A stretch of DNA of 64,000 nt, from positions 26,826-90,825 of the forward strand of contig NZ_LAIJ01000004.1 of assembly GCF_001449115.1 (NCBI RefSeq), given 5' to 3'. The translations under genes were made by a program, and so were the position numbers. Under the pieces are notes generated by a model that did no database searches, was not told the origin of the DNA, and worked only from the letters and a program-made list of their open reading frames with translations. Source of the stretch: Occallatibacter gabretensis (lineage in GTDB: Bacteria > Acidobacteriota > Terriglobia > Terriglobales > Acidobacteriaceae). The first letter of the stretch is position 1. Each line of letters opens with the position of its first letter. Shown here piece by piece: positions 7,285-14,893 of the stretch.

Positions 7285-9954
7285 ATGATGAAGATGGGAC
7301 GGAGTTTTGCATTTCTGGCAATGCTGGCAGTGCCTGCGGTTGTGGCTCAGAAAAACTCAACGCCGCTGCACGATGGATGGCGTCTGCAATCGGCATGCGC
7401 TTTGCACGCGGGTGGAGAAACAATCTCCGCGCCAGGCTTTGCTGCAGAGGATTGGCAGAAAGTGCGCGTGCCAAGCACAGTGTTGGCCGCGCAGGTGGCC
7501 AATAAGCTTGTGCCCGATCCATTCTTCGGAATGAACCTGAGATCGATACCGGGAACGAGCTATCCAATCGGCCATAATTTTTCCAATCTGCCGATGCCGC
7601 AGGGTAGTCCTTACAACTGCGGATGGTGGTATCGCACAGAGTTTGCGGTGCCTGCGAGCACGGAACACGATAAACGTACGTGGATACATTTCGGTGGAAT
7701 CAATTATCGCGGCGAAGTGTGGGTAAATGGCCGCAAGGTCGCCGATGGAACTTCGATTGCGGGCGCGTATCGCACCTATGACCTGGATGTGACGGATTAT
7801 GTGAAGCCCGGCATACAGAATGTGTTGGCGGTAGAGACGTTTGCGCCGACAGAAAAGGATCTTGGTATCAACTGGGTGGATTGGAGTCCGTGTCCTCCGG
7901 ATAAAGATATGGGTCTTCAGGGAGAGGTAATCCTTAGTGCATCCGGCCCGGTTACACTGCGCTCGCCTATGGCTGTGACACACTTTGAAGACGAAAGCCT
8001 GAAGGTTGCAGAACTGACGGTCTACGCGGAGTTGCATAATGCGGCAGATCATCCAGTGAAAGTGGTAGTGTCAGGCACGGCGGCAAGTGTGCATTTTGAG
8101 CAGCCAGTAGAACTGGCGGCGCATGAAGACAAGACCGTGGTGTTTACGCCGGAGAAATTTGCGCAGTTAAAGATTCATGATGCGACGCCGTGGTGGCCGG
8201 CGCAAATGGGAACTCCGCATCTGCAGCAGCTCTCCATGAGTGCCACAGCCGGCGGGGCAAAGTCCGATGAGCAGAGCGTAGATTTTGGATTCCGAGAGGT
8301 CACTTCTGAACTTACCGCAAATGGATCGCGGCTCTTTCGCGTAAACGGCAAGCCGATTCTGATACGCGGCGCGGGCTGGAGCCAGGATATGCTTCTGCGC
8401 ACAGACGAGCATAAATTGAAAGAGCAGTTCCATCTGGTGCGCGAGATGCACCTGAATACGATTCGGCTGGAAGGCAAGCTGGAGACAGAAGAGTTCTTTC
8501 ATCTAGCCGATGAGCAGGGAATCCTGGTGATGCTTGGCTGGTGCTGTTGTGATCACTGGGAACGCTGGAGCACGTGGACGCCGGAGGATCTGACAATTGC
8601 TTCGGCTTCACTGCGCTCACAGATGCTGCGTCTGCGCCATCATGCGAGCCTGTTGGTATGGCTCAATGGCAGCGACAATCCTCCACCGGCGAATGTGGAG
8701 AAAGCATATCTGGATATTGAGGCGGAGACGCACTGGCCGAATCCTACGCTCTCGTCCGCTACGGGCACACCCACGGTGAACGCAGGACAGACCGGCGTGA
8801 AGATGAGTGGGCCTTACGACTATGTGGCTCCAAGCTACTGGTACGTTGATAAACAGAATGGTGGCGGATTTGGATTCAACACGGAGACGAGTCCCGGCCC
8901 GGCAATTCCTTCTCTTGCCAGTAGAGCGAAATTCCTCACAGACCCGGAGGCGTGGCCGCAAAGTGATGACTGGAGCTTTCACAATGGCGGCGGAGAGTTT
9001 AAAACGCTAACCGTATTTAACGAAGCGATGGCTGCGGTATACGCGCCGCCGCATAGTGCCGCCGAGTATGAGCGCATGGGACAGACGATGGCGTATGACT
9101 CCGAGCGCGCCATGTTTGAGGCCTACACCAGGAACAAGTACAGCTCGACGGGAGTGGTCCAGTGGATGCTGAATAATGCGTGGCCGTCAATGATCTGGCA
9201 TCTGTATGACTACTATCTCGATGCGGATGCGGGATATTTCGCGGTTCGAAAGGCCTGCGAACCGCTGCATATTCAATACTCGTATGATGATGCTTCGATT
9301 CAGGTGATCAACAGCACGTACCAGCCTGTAAGCGAGTTGCACGCAAGCGTGAGTGTGCGTGGGTTGCACTGGAATGAGTTGTACGCGGCGGAGACGACAT
9401 TGGATTCCGGCGCGGACAGTGTACAGCGTGTGTTTTCGATTCCCGAGTCATTGTTTACCAGCCCTGAACGACTGTTCTTCATCGATCTGACACTGAAGGA
9501 TGCAGCCGGACGCATCATGAGCCGGAACTTCTACTGGGTACCGGGAACACTGACGAGTTTCGACTTTCCTCACACCGACTACACGCACACGCCCGCGCAA
9601 CGTCATGAGGATTTGAGCGCGCTGACGAATTTGCCGCAGGCAAAAGTGGAAGCAACGGTGACCGTTGATAAATCAGAGCATGGGCGTGTGGTGCATGTGC
9701 GGCTGAGCAATTCACAACAGGCACTGGCCTTTCAGGTACGCGCCGCAGTCACAACGGAGAGCGGCGGATTGATTGCTCCGGTTTACTGGTCGGATAACTG
9801 GATCGAGCTTGCGCCCGGCGAAATGTCAGAGCTTACGGCTCAGCTGCCGGAGGATGCGCCCGACGCGCTTTCGGTAAAGGTCGAAGGATGGAACATTGCG
9901 CCGGTTAAACTGACTCCAGAGAAGTCTTCTGCCACAAGCAAAGGTGGGCGATGA
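7285..9954 (+). CDS. GH2 exo-beta-D-glucosaminidase-like glycoside hydrolase
   Basis: 889 residues with a signal peptide (AMLAVPAVVAQ). The architecture is that of GH2: sugar-binding domain (GWWYRTEF, HFGGINYRGEVWVNG), Ig-like domain, TIM barrel and C-terminal beta domains. The barrel carries FHLADEQGILVMLGW, a Gly-Ser-Asp at residues 462-464 and FNTETSPG with Glu534. Most GH2 enzymes have Asn-Glu at the acid/base site. Ser-Asp there is the signature of the CsxA-type exo-beta-glucosaminidases, which cut GlcN from chitosan oligomers. Much of the C-terminal half (MLNNAWPSMIWHLYDYYLDADAG, EPLHIQYSYDD) also follows that subfamily. It is 14 bp after lacI and overlaps the permease by ATGA. Exact substrate is inferred. 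Confidence 0.82.
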   Translation: MMKMGRSFAFLAMLAVPAVVAQKNSTPLHDGWRLQSACALHAGGETISAPGFAAEDWQKVRVPSTVLAAQVANKLVPDPFFGMNLRSIPGTSYPIGHNFSNLPMPQGSPYNCGWWYRTEFAVPASTEHDKRTWIHFGGINYRGEVWVNGRKVADGTSIAGAYRTYDLDVTDYVKPGIQNVLAVETFAPTEKDLGINWVDWSPCPPDKDMGLQGEVILSASGPVTLRSPMAVTHFEDESLKVAELTVYAELHNAADHPVKVVVSGTAASVHFEQPVELAAHEDKTVVFTPEKFAQLKIHDATPWWPAQMGTPHLQQLSMSATAGGAKSDEQSVDFGFREVTSELTANGSRLFRVNGKPILIRGAGWSQDMLLRTDEHKLKEQFHLVREMHLNTIRLEGKLETEEFFHLADEQGILVMLGWCCCDHWERWSTWTPEDLTIASASLRSQMLRLRHHASLLVWLNGSDNPPPANVEKAYLDIEAETHWPNPTLSSATGTPTVNAGQTGVKMSGPYDYVAPSYWYVDKQNGGGFGFNTETSPGPAIPSLASRAKFLTDPEAWPQSDDWSFHNGGGEFKTLTVFNEAMAAVYAPPHSAAEYERMGQTMAYDSERAMFEAYTRNKYSSTGVVQWMLNNAWPSMIWHLYDYYLDADAGYFAVRKACEPLHIQYSYDDASIQVINSTYQPVSELHASVSVRGLHWNELYAAETTLDSGADSVQRVFSIPESLFTSPERLFFIDLTLKDAAGRIMSRNFYWVPGTLTSFDFPHTDYTHTPAQRHEDLSALTNLPQAKVEATVTVDKSEHGRVVHVRLSNSQQALAFQVRAAVTTESGGLIAPVYWSDNWIELAPGEMSELTAQLPEDAPDALSVKVEGWNIAPVKLTPEKSSATSKGGR

Positions 9955-11273
9955 CGGCGACGCCGCAGGAAACCGGACTGAAACGTACGCTTGGCTTCTG
10001 GGATCTGGTCCTTTACGGGATCGTGCTCATCCAGCCCACGGCGCCCATGCCGAGCTTTGGCGTGATTTACCAGGAAGCGCGCGGACATGTGGTTACAGCG
10101 ATTCTGCTGGCATTGGTGGCGATGCTGTTCACCTCCATCAGCTACGGCCGCATGGCGCGCGCCTACCCGCACGGCGGCTCTGCGTTTTTGTATGTCGGCA
10201 AGGAGATTCATCCGAGCCTGGGATACATTACCGGCTGGTGCCTGGTCATGGATTATGTTCTGAATCCTCTGATCTGTACCATCTGGTGCAGCCAGGCGGT
10301 GAGAAATTTTCTTCCCGGTGTGCCGTACTGGACCCTGGCCATCTTCTTTGCGATTTTCTTTACGCTGCTGAACTGCAATGGAGTCGAAACGTCCGCGCGA
10401 ATCAATGCAGGCATGGCAGCTGCACTGGGGCTGGTCATCGTGCTGGTGCTGGTTGCAGCGGTGCGATGGCTGATGCAGGTCTCGCATCCTGATGCAGCGT
10501 TTTTTCTGACGCCGTTTTATGATCCTTCCACCTTCAATACCGGCGGCCTGCTGCGCGGAACATCCATCGCGGTGCTGACATATATAGGCTTCGACGGTAT
10601 CTCGACACTGACAGATGAAGCGAAAGATCCGGCGCGAAGCGTGCCGCGTGCGATTGTACTGACGTGCCTTGTCACAGGTATTCTGGCAAGCGTTGAAGTG
10701 TATGTCGCACAACTTGTGTGGCCGCGCGGACTTGCTTTCCCAGACATCGACACGGCCTATGTGCACGTTTCTGGGCGCATGGGCGGCCCAATTCTCTTTC
10801 TCATTGTGAACAGTTCCCTGCTGCTGGCGAATATCGGCTCCGGCATGGCTTCACAGCTTGGCGCAGCTCGCTTGCTATACGCCATGGGAAAGGATGGCGC
10901 GCTCCCGAAGCGCTTCTTTGGCTCGGTAGATCCGAAGAGCCGTATTCCACGCAACAATGTGCTGCTGATTGGAGCCATCTGCCTAGTCGGTGCGCTGGTC
11001 TTCAGCTACCAGCTTGGCACTGAGCTTCTCAATTACGGCGCACTGCTGGCATTTATGGGTGTCAATGCGGCTTCTATGCTGAGGCTGTGGAGGCATGGCG
11101 GCACGCGGCAGTGGTTTCCCATGCTGATTTCACTCGGCGGATTTGCTACATGCCTCTGCTTATGGTGGAACCTGGGAAATCTCGCACGTATTGTGGGCAC
11201 ATGCTGGGCAGCCGCCGGAGTTTTGCTCTGGTTGATGAGGCGTCGCCAGACAGTGCTTCCGGAAGAAGCATAA
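9951..11273 (+). CDS. APC-superfamily permease
   Basis: 440 residues, about 12 hydrophobic segments, starting at the ATG that overlaps the GH2 stop (ATGA), so translation is probably coupled. The N-terminus LGFWDLVLYGIVLIQPTAPMPSFG and the segment GFDGISTLTDEAKDPARSVPRAI are characteristic of APC amino-acid/polyamine permeases. Its place behind a secreted GH2 and lacI suggests import of a product of that pathway or of a co-released amino compound. APC members usually carry amino acids or amines rather than sugars, so the actual substrate is uncertain. Confidence 0.85.
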   Translation: MTATPQETGLKRTLGFWDLVLYGIVLIQPTAPMPSFGVIYQEARGHVVTAILLALVAMLFTSISYGRMARAYPHGGSAFLYVGKEIHPSLGYITGWCLVMDYVLNPLICTIWCSQAVRNFLPGVPYWTLAIFFAIFFTLLNCNGVETSARINAGMAAALGLVIVLVLVAAVRWLMQVSHPDAAFFLTPFYDPSTFNTGGLLRGTSIAVLTYIGFDGISTLTDEAKDPARSVPRAIVLTCLVTGILASVEVYVAQLVWPRGLAFPDIDTAYVHVSGRMGGPILFLIVNSSLLLANIGSGMASQLGAARLLYAMGKDGALPKRFFGSVDPKSRIPRNNVLLIGAICLVGALVFSYQLGTELLNYGALLAFMGVNAASMLRLWRHGGTRQWFPMLISLGGFATCLCLWWNLGNLARIVGTCWAAAGVLLWLMRRRQTVLPEEA

Positions 11274-11377
11274 TTCGATTTGTGATAACCTGAGTTAGAT
11301 AAGTCAAAGGGAATAAAGGTGCGAAATGGTTTTTTCTCGCACTGGCATTGCTTCTTTTTGCTGCTTACTGTTACCGG

Positions 11378-12472
11378 ATGGATACACCAGCCCACTCGCT
11401 TCAACCCGCGGCTTCTGCGATTTCCGAAATCGGCATGCCTCTCGTTACGTCCGCTCTTCCAATCGCTCTAAATCCACAGGTTTTTTCTGATTGGATCAAG
11501 GCGTTTACGCCTCGACGTGGGCTCAGCAATGGACACGCGCAGACTATTATTGGCGATGTCTATCCACGGTCGGCCTTTCGGCTCGCTTCCAGTACAGATG
11601 AAGTCGTAGTGGACCTGCGGGATAACAGCCGCGTGCTCTGTCATTGCCATTGGCAGCCCGTCAGTAATGCCGGTAGCCGATTGACAGTTGTTCTCATTCA
11701 TGGACTCGAGGGATCGTCCGACTCTCGCTACATTCAGGGCATCACCACTCGGGCATGGAACGCTGGATGGAATGTGGTGCGGATGAACATGCGTAACTGC
11801 GGCGGCACAGATGCGCTGACACCTACGCTATACCACTCAGGCCTTTCCGGCGACGTCGGCGCAGTGGTGGAGTACTACGCGCGGCAAAAAGGTCTTGAGC
11901 GCGTGGCGCTCATTGGCTATTCGATGGGCGGCAATCTTGCGCTGAAACTGGCCGGTGAGTGGGGAGCGCGAACGCCTCTCTGCGCCGTGGCCACGGTTTG
12001 CCCGGCCATCGATCTGGCTGTCAGCTCCGACGCTCTGCATACACCTCGCAATCGCTTTTATGAATGGCACTTTTTGCGGCGGTTGTTGCGGCGTTATAAA
12101 ACAAAGGCCGCGCTCTTCCCTGATATTTACTCCACAGAAGATTTGGGATCGATTCGTTCGCTGCGGGACTTCGATGACAAAATCGTGGCACGCTACTGCA
12201 GCTTCCAGGATTCAAGCGATTATTACTATCGTGCAGCAGCGGCCCGCGTTCTTGACGGCATCGCAGTGCCCACGCTGGTGCTGCGCGCGCTGGACGATCC
12301 ATTTATCCGGCTCACGCAGGAGACGCGCGAAACTCTTCTGGCCAACCGGCAGATTACGCTGGCGGAGACGCAACATGGTGGCCACTGCGCTTTTCTTTCT
12401 ACTGGAAAAGGCATGGAAGTGCATTGGGCTGAGGCAGCGGTGATTCGGTACCTCCGGGAAATCGCAGCCTGA
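11378..12472 (+). CDS. YheT-like alpha/beta-fold hydrolase
   Basis: 364 residues from the ATG at 11378; a TTG ten codons upstream is the alternative. It shows the alpha/beta hydrolase core: oxyanion region VVLIHGLEGSSDSRYIQG, nucleophile elbow GYSMGG with Ser182, acid loop RALDDPFI and the catalytic His in QHGGHCAF. NGHAQTIIGDVYPR near residue 51 is a hallmark of the YheT/ABHD1-3 group of esterase-like proteins, whose physiological substrates are poorly known. It is followed 3 bp later by a hypothetical gene, so the two are probably co-transcribed. Confidence 0.88.
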   Translation: MDTPAHSLQPAASAISEIGMPLVTSALPIALNPQVFSDWIKAFTPRRGLSNGHAQTIIGDVYPRSAFRLASSTDEVVVDLRDNSRVLCHCHWQPVSNAGSRLTVVLIHGLEGSSDSRYIQGITTRAWNAGWNVVRMNMRNCGGTDALTPTLYHSGLSGDVGAVVEYYARQKGLERVALIGYSMGGNLALKLAGEWGARTPLCAVATVCPAIDLAVSSDALHTPRNRFYEWHFLRRLLRRYKTKAALFPDIYSTEDLGSIRSLRDFDDKIVARYCSFQDSSDYYYRAAAARVLDGIAVPTLVLRALDDPFIRLTQETRETLLANRQITLAETQHGGHCAFLSTGKGMEVHWAEAAVIRYLREIAA

Positions 12473-12475
12473 CCC

Positions 12476-13033
12476 ATGGAAGCCGACTGGGAGTTCGAGA
12501 TTGGCGCCGACGTGCCGATAATCGATGCGCACTGGGAAAGTCTTGTTGATCTGACCGCGCATCCCGAAAAGGTAACCGAGTTGCCAGAAGCTGCAGACTT
12601 TCCGCAGCTTGCAGATGCGCTTGTGCGGCTGAACGGGCCGCATTCCGCAGTGCGGACATCGAAGTGCGATTTGTGGCCAGTGGACCTGGATGAAGAATCG
12701 CTCGATGCGGATGAACTGGATGCTTCACCCGGCATGGCAGAAGCCGCATGGGCCTGCTATATCGATCTGACGGCTCGTGATCCGCAACGGTGGGAAAATC
12801 CGGACACCATCAGGCAGGATTGTGTTGCTCTCTGTGCTCAGCTTCGTCTGGTTTCGCTGCGCTGCTGCCGTGCGGATCTAGTGATTCGCCGCGCTGTTGT
12901 AGCCGGCGGAGATGCACTTGGCGTGACCGCCTATCTCACGGCCTGCAGCCAGTCGGAAGAACACGCCAAAAATGTTCTGAAGCAGGCGCTTCATGCCTTT
13001 GCGGATTCCGCTTTGGCTGTCCCGGCGAACTGA
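12476..13033 (+). CDS. Conserved hypothetical protein
   Basis: 185 residues, acidic, with no signal peptide or membrane segment. It begins three bases after the YheT-like hydrolase stop and shares its strand, which argues for one transcript. The middle contains many Asp and Glu (DLDEESLDADELD) and the C-terminal half is predicted helical with two cysteine pairs (DCVALC, RCC). No domain is recognised. A tRNA gene follows 47 bp downstream. Confidence 0.7.
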   Translation: MEADWEFEIGADVPIIDAHWESLVDLTAHPEKVTELPEAADFPQLADALVRLNGPHSAVRTSKCDLWPVDLDEESLDADELDASPGMAEAAWACYIDLTARDPQRWENPDTIRQDCVALCAQLRLVSLRCCRADLVIRRAVVAGGDALGVTAYLTACSQSEEHAKNVLKQALHAFADSALAVPAN

Positions 13034-13080
13034 AATTCCAATTCGCCGCTACAATAGGACAAGCGCCGCAAACGAGTTAC

Positions 13081-13157
13081 GGGCGAGTAGCTCAACTGGA
13101 CAGAGCACCGGCCTTCTAAGCCGGGGGTTGCAGGTTCGAGCCCTGCCTCGCCTACCA
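13081..13157 (+). tRNA. tRNA-Arg (anticodon TCT)
   Basis: A full cloverleaf can be drawn. The acceptor GGGCGAG pairs with CTCGCCT (one G-T wobble), the D stem is GCTC/GAGC, and the anticodon stem CCGGC/GCCGG encloses loop CTTCTAA with anticodon TCT at 13115-13117. The T arm GCAGG-TTCGAGC-CCTGC is complete, and discriminator A is followed by an encoded CCA. It reads AGA/AGG arginine codons. Confidence 0.97.
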
Positions 13158-13341
13158 TCTTTCAACGGAGCACCACGAAGAAAAATTTAGCGTTATTCGA
13201 CTCAGTAGGATTCGAGCGCACGCTGCGCTCTCTGGCATCCAAGTGATTTGATTTGTGGCATTTGCCATCCATGGCATATGCATCCGTGTACGCTCTAAGA
13301 AGGTTGCTCTTAGTAACCTCTAATTTTGCACCATCGTGCCG

Positions 13342-13369
13342 TATCGGCTGGTGCGCTCACGCCGATAGA
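13342..13369 (+). promoter_or_regulatory. Possible sigma-28-type promoter and hairpin upstream of flgM
   Basis: GCCGATAG at 13361-13368 matches seven of eight bases of the FliA -10 consensus GCCGATAA and lies about 20 bases upstream of the flgM start. The -35 region is a poor match. The same bases form a perfect 7-bp inverted repeat (TATCGGC 13342-13348, GCCGATA 13361-13367), so a hairpin is an alternative reading. Confidence 0.35.
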
Positions 13370-13388
13370 GCCATTGAGGAGAAAGACC

Positions 13389-13685
13389 GTGGAAATTCGT
13401 AATTCTTTAAGTGGATTGAATGCAATCAGCAATCCGACCCCAGTGAGCAACCAACCGGAAACAGCGCCGCAGAGTGCACATAAAAATAATCAAACCATGC
13501 AGAACACGGATCGAGCAACGGTGAGCGCAGCAGGCGCGGGAATTTCTCAATCCGGTCCGGATAGTGATGTGCGTTGGGAAAAGGTTACTGCCATACAACA
13601 GGCGCTGGCTGCTGGAACCTACAACGTTCCGGCCTCAGCGGTAGCGACGAAGATGGTGGATTCGATGTTGGGAAAACCCTCCTAG
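13389..13685 (+). CDS. flgM: FlgM-type anti-sigma-28 factor
   Basis: 98 residues from a GTG at 13389, chosen because GAGGAG lies 7 bases upstream. The N-terminal half is low-complexity and probably disordered. The C-terminal segment VRWEKVTAIQQALAAGTYNVP with AVATKMVDSML is the conserved sigma-28-binding helix pair of FlgM, which holds FliA inactive until the flagellar hook is complete. No other flagellar gene lies in the window, so it is isolated from any motility cluster. A strong terminator follows, making it a monocistronic unit. It could serve another sigma factor, but the family match is clear. Confidence 0.82.
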   Translation: MEIRNSLSGLNAISNPTPVSNQPETAPQSAHKNNQTMQNTDRATVSAAGAGISQSGPDSDVRWEKVTAIQQALAAGTYNVPASAVATKMVDSMLGKPS

Positions 13686-13705
13686 TCCAGACTTTACTTT
13701 CATCG

Positions 13706-13737
13706 GGCCCGTCCGGCAGCGGACGGGCCTTTGTTTT
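13706..13737 (+). terminator. Rho-independent terminator of flgM
   Basis: GGCCCGTCCG (13706-13715) pairs with CGGACGGGCC (13720-13729) around a 4-base loop and is followed by TTTGTTTT. It lies 20 bp after the flgM stop. Confidence 0.92.
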
Positions 13738-13778
13738 GAATGAATGGCCAGCGAGTGGACCCGGCGTATACTTTTTGC

Positions 13779-14366
13779 ATGATCGCCGTGGAGACCGAAG
13801 TAAAATTTCGCGTTACAGACGCGGAGGACCTCAGCCGTCGGCTGAAAGAATCTGGATTTCACTGTGAGACGCCGCGCGCGTTTGAGAGCAATACACTCTA
13901 TGACACTGCCGACCGGATGATGCGCTCCAGAACCGAGATTCTTCGCATTCGCAGCTACGCAGGCCGAACGGTGTTGACCCACAAGCGGCCGCCGGAATCT
14001 GGGCCCGGGGAAGACCGGCACAAGCATCGCATTGAGACTGAGACCGCAGTTGCGGATGGAACGGCGCTGGCGGAGGTTTTTCGCTCGCTGGGGCTGGCTC
14101 CGGCCTTTCGATACGAGAAATGGCGTAGCGAGTGGAGCGATGGCAACGGACATTGCGTGGTGGATGAGACCCCGATTGGCAGCTTTGCCGAGCTTGAGGG
14201 CGAGCCGGAGTGGATTGACCGTGTAGCTGCGGCACTGGGAGTTGCGCCGAATGATTACATTACCGCCAGCTACGGCAGGCTGTTTGAACAGTGGCGCGCG
14301 GAGAACAATTCCACTGCCTCAGACCTGACCTTTGAAGCAGTTCACGCTTCCGCCGCAGCACACTGA
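13779..14366 (+). CDS. CYTH-domain protein (class IV adenylate cyclase / thiamine-triphosphatase fold)
   Basis: 195 residues from the ATG at 13779; an upstream ATG at 13740 would begin inside the tail of the flgM terminator. The CYTH signature ExExK is ETEVKFRV right at the N-terminus. It is followed by charged strands typical of the triphosphate tunnel (LRIRSYAGRTVLTHKRP, HRIETETAV, YEKWRSEW, VVDETPIGSFAELEGE). Members bind organic or inorganic polyphosphates with divalent metals; known activities include adenylate cyclase and tripolyphosphatase. Which applies cannot be read here. No good ribosome site is visible, and a TATACT box lies only a few bases before the ATG, so a leaderless transcript is possible. 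Confidence 0.82.
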   Translation: MIAVETEVKFRVTDAEDLSRRLKESGFHCETPRAFESNTLYDTADRMMRSRTEILRIRSYAGRTVLTHKRPPESGPGEDRHKHRIETETAVADGTALAEVFRSLGLAPAFRYEKWRSEWSDGNGHCVVDETPIGSFAELEGEPEWIDRVAAALGVAPNDYITASYGRLFEQWRAENNSTASDLTFEAVHASAAAH

Positions 14367-14467
14367 ACTGCGCGGCTTGTCCCGTTTCTTCGCCTGAAAC
14401 TCCTCTCATGTGCAGCCGCAATCCGCCGATAAAACGGACAGATGCGCCACCGCGCTCGAGGACCCCA

Positions 14468-14827
14468 ATGAGGAAATCATTCGCCTCTTCCCTGCTGAAT
14501 TTCCGGCAGCATCTGAACAGCTGGTTTGCCCGCGTTGCCTTCCTGGTTCTTCTGGCCGCCTTGGCAGTTACTGCCCGTGCGGATGAACGCGCTGTCAAGA
14601 CGCGCGTGCAGCCTGTTTATCCTGAACTCGCCAAGCGCATGAAGATCTCCGGGTCTGTCAGCATTCAAGCCACCGTGGATGCGGAAGGCAAAGTTACCGA
14701 TGCCAAGGCTATGAATGGAAACCGCCTGCTGGCCGGTGCTGCCGAGGATGCTGTTCGTAAATGGAAATTTGTTCCAGGCGACGGTGTTTCGGTTGTGACC
14801 GTGGAAATCAACTTTGCTATGCAATAA
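14468..14827 (+). CDS. TonB C-terminal domain protein (energy-transducer-like)
   Basis: 119 residues from the ATG at 14468 (GAGGA just upstream); an in-frame ATG 20 codons earlier lacks a good ribosome site. One hydrophobic anchor or signal (VAFLVLLAALAVTARA) is followed by a compact TonB C-terminal domain: TRVQPVYPELAKRMKISGSV, then ATVDAEGKVTDAKAMNGN, then AAEDAVRKWKFVPG. There is no proline-rich spanning region, so it is shorter than classical TonB and may be a periplasmic partner rather than the main transducer. It converges with secA across a shared terminator. Confidence 0.82.
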   Translation: MRKSFASSLLNFRQHLNSWFARVAFLVLLAALAVTARADERAVKTRVQPVYPELAKRMKISGSVSIQATVDAEGKVTDAKAMNGNRLLAGAAEDAVRKWKFVPGDGVSVVTVEINFAMQ

Positions 14828-14850
14828 AACTGAAGGTATTGCGGCACACA

Positions 14851-14878
14851 AAAGGCGCGCCAGAGTGGCGCGCCTTTT
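14851..14878. terminator. Bidirectional terminator between the TonB-like gene and secA
   Basis: AAAGGCGCGCC pairs with GGCGCGCCTTT around AGAGT; the stem is flanked by A- and T-runs on the two sides, so it can stop transcripts from both convergent genes. Confidence 0.9.
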
Positions 14879-14893
14879 GCTATCGGGCGCAGC

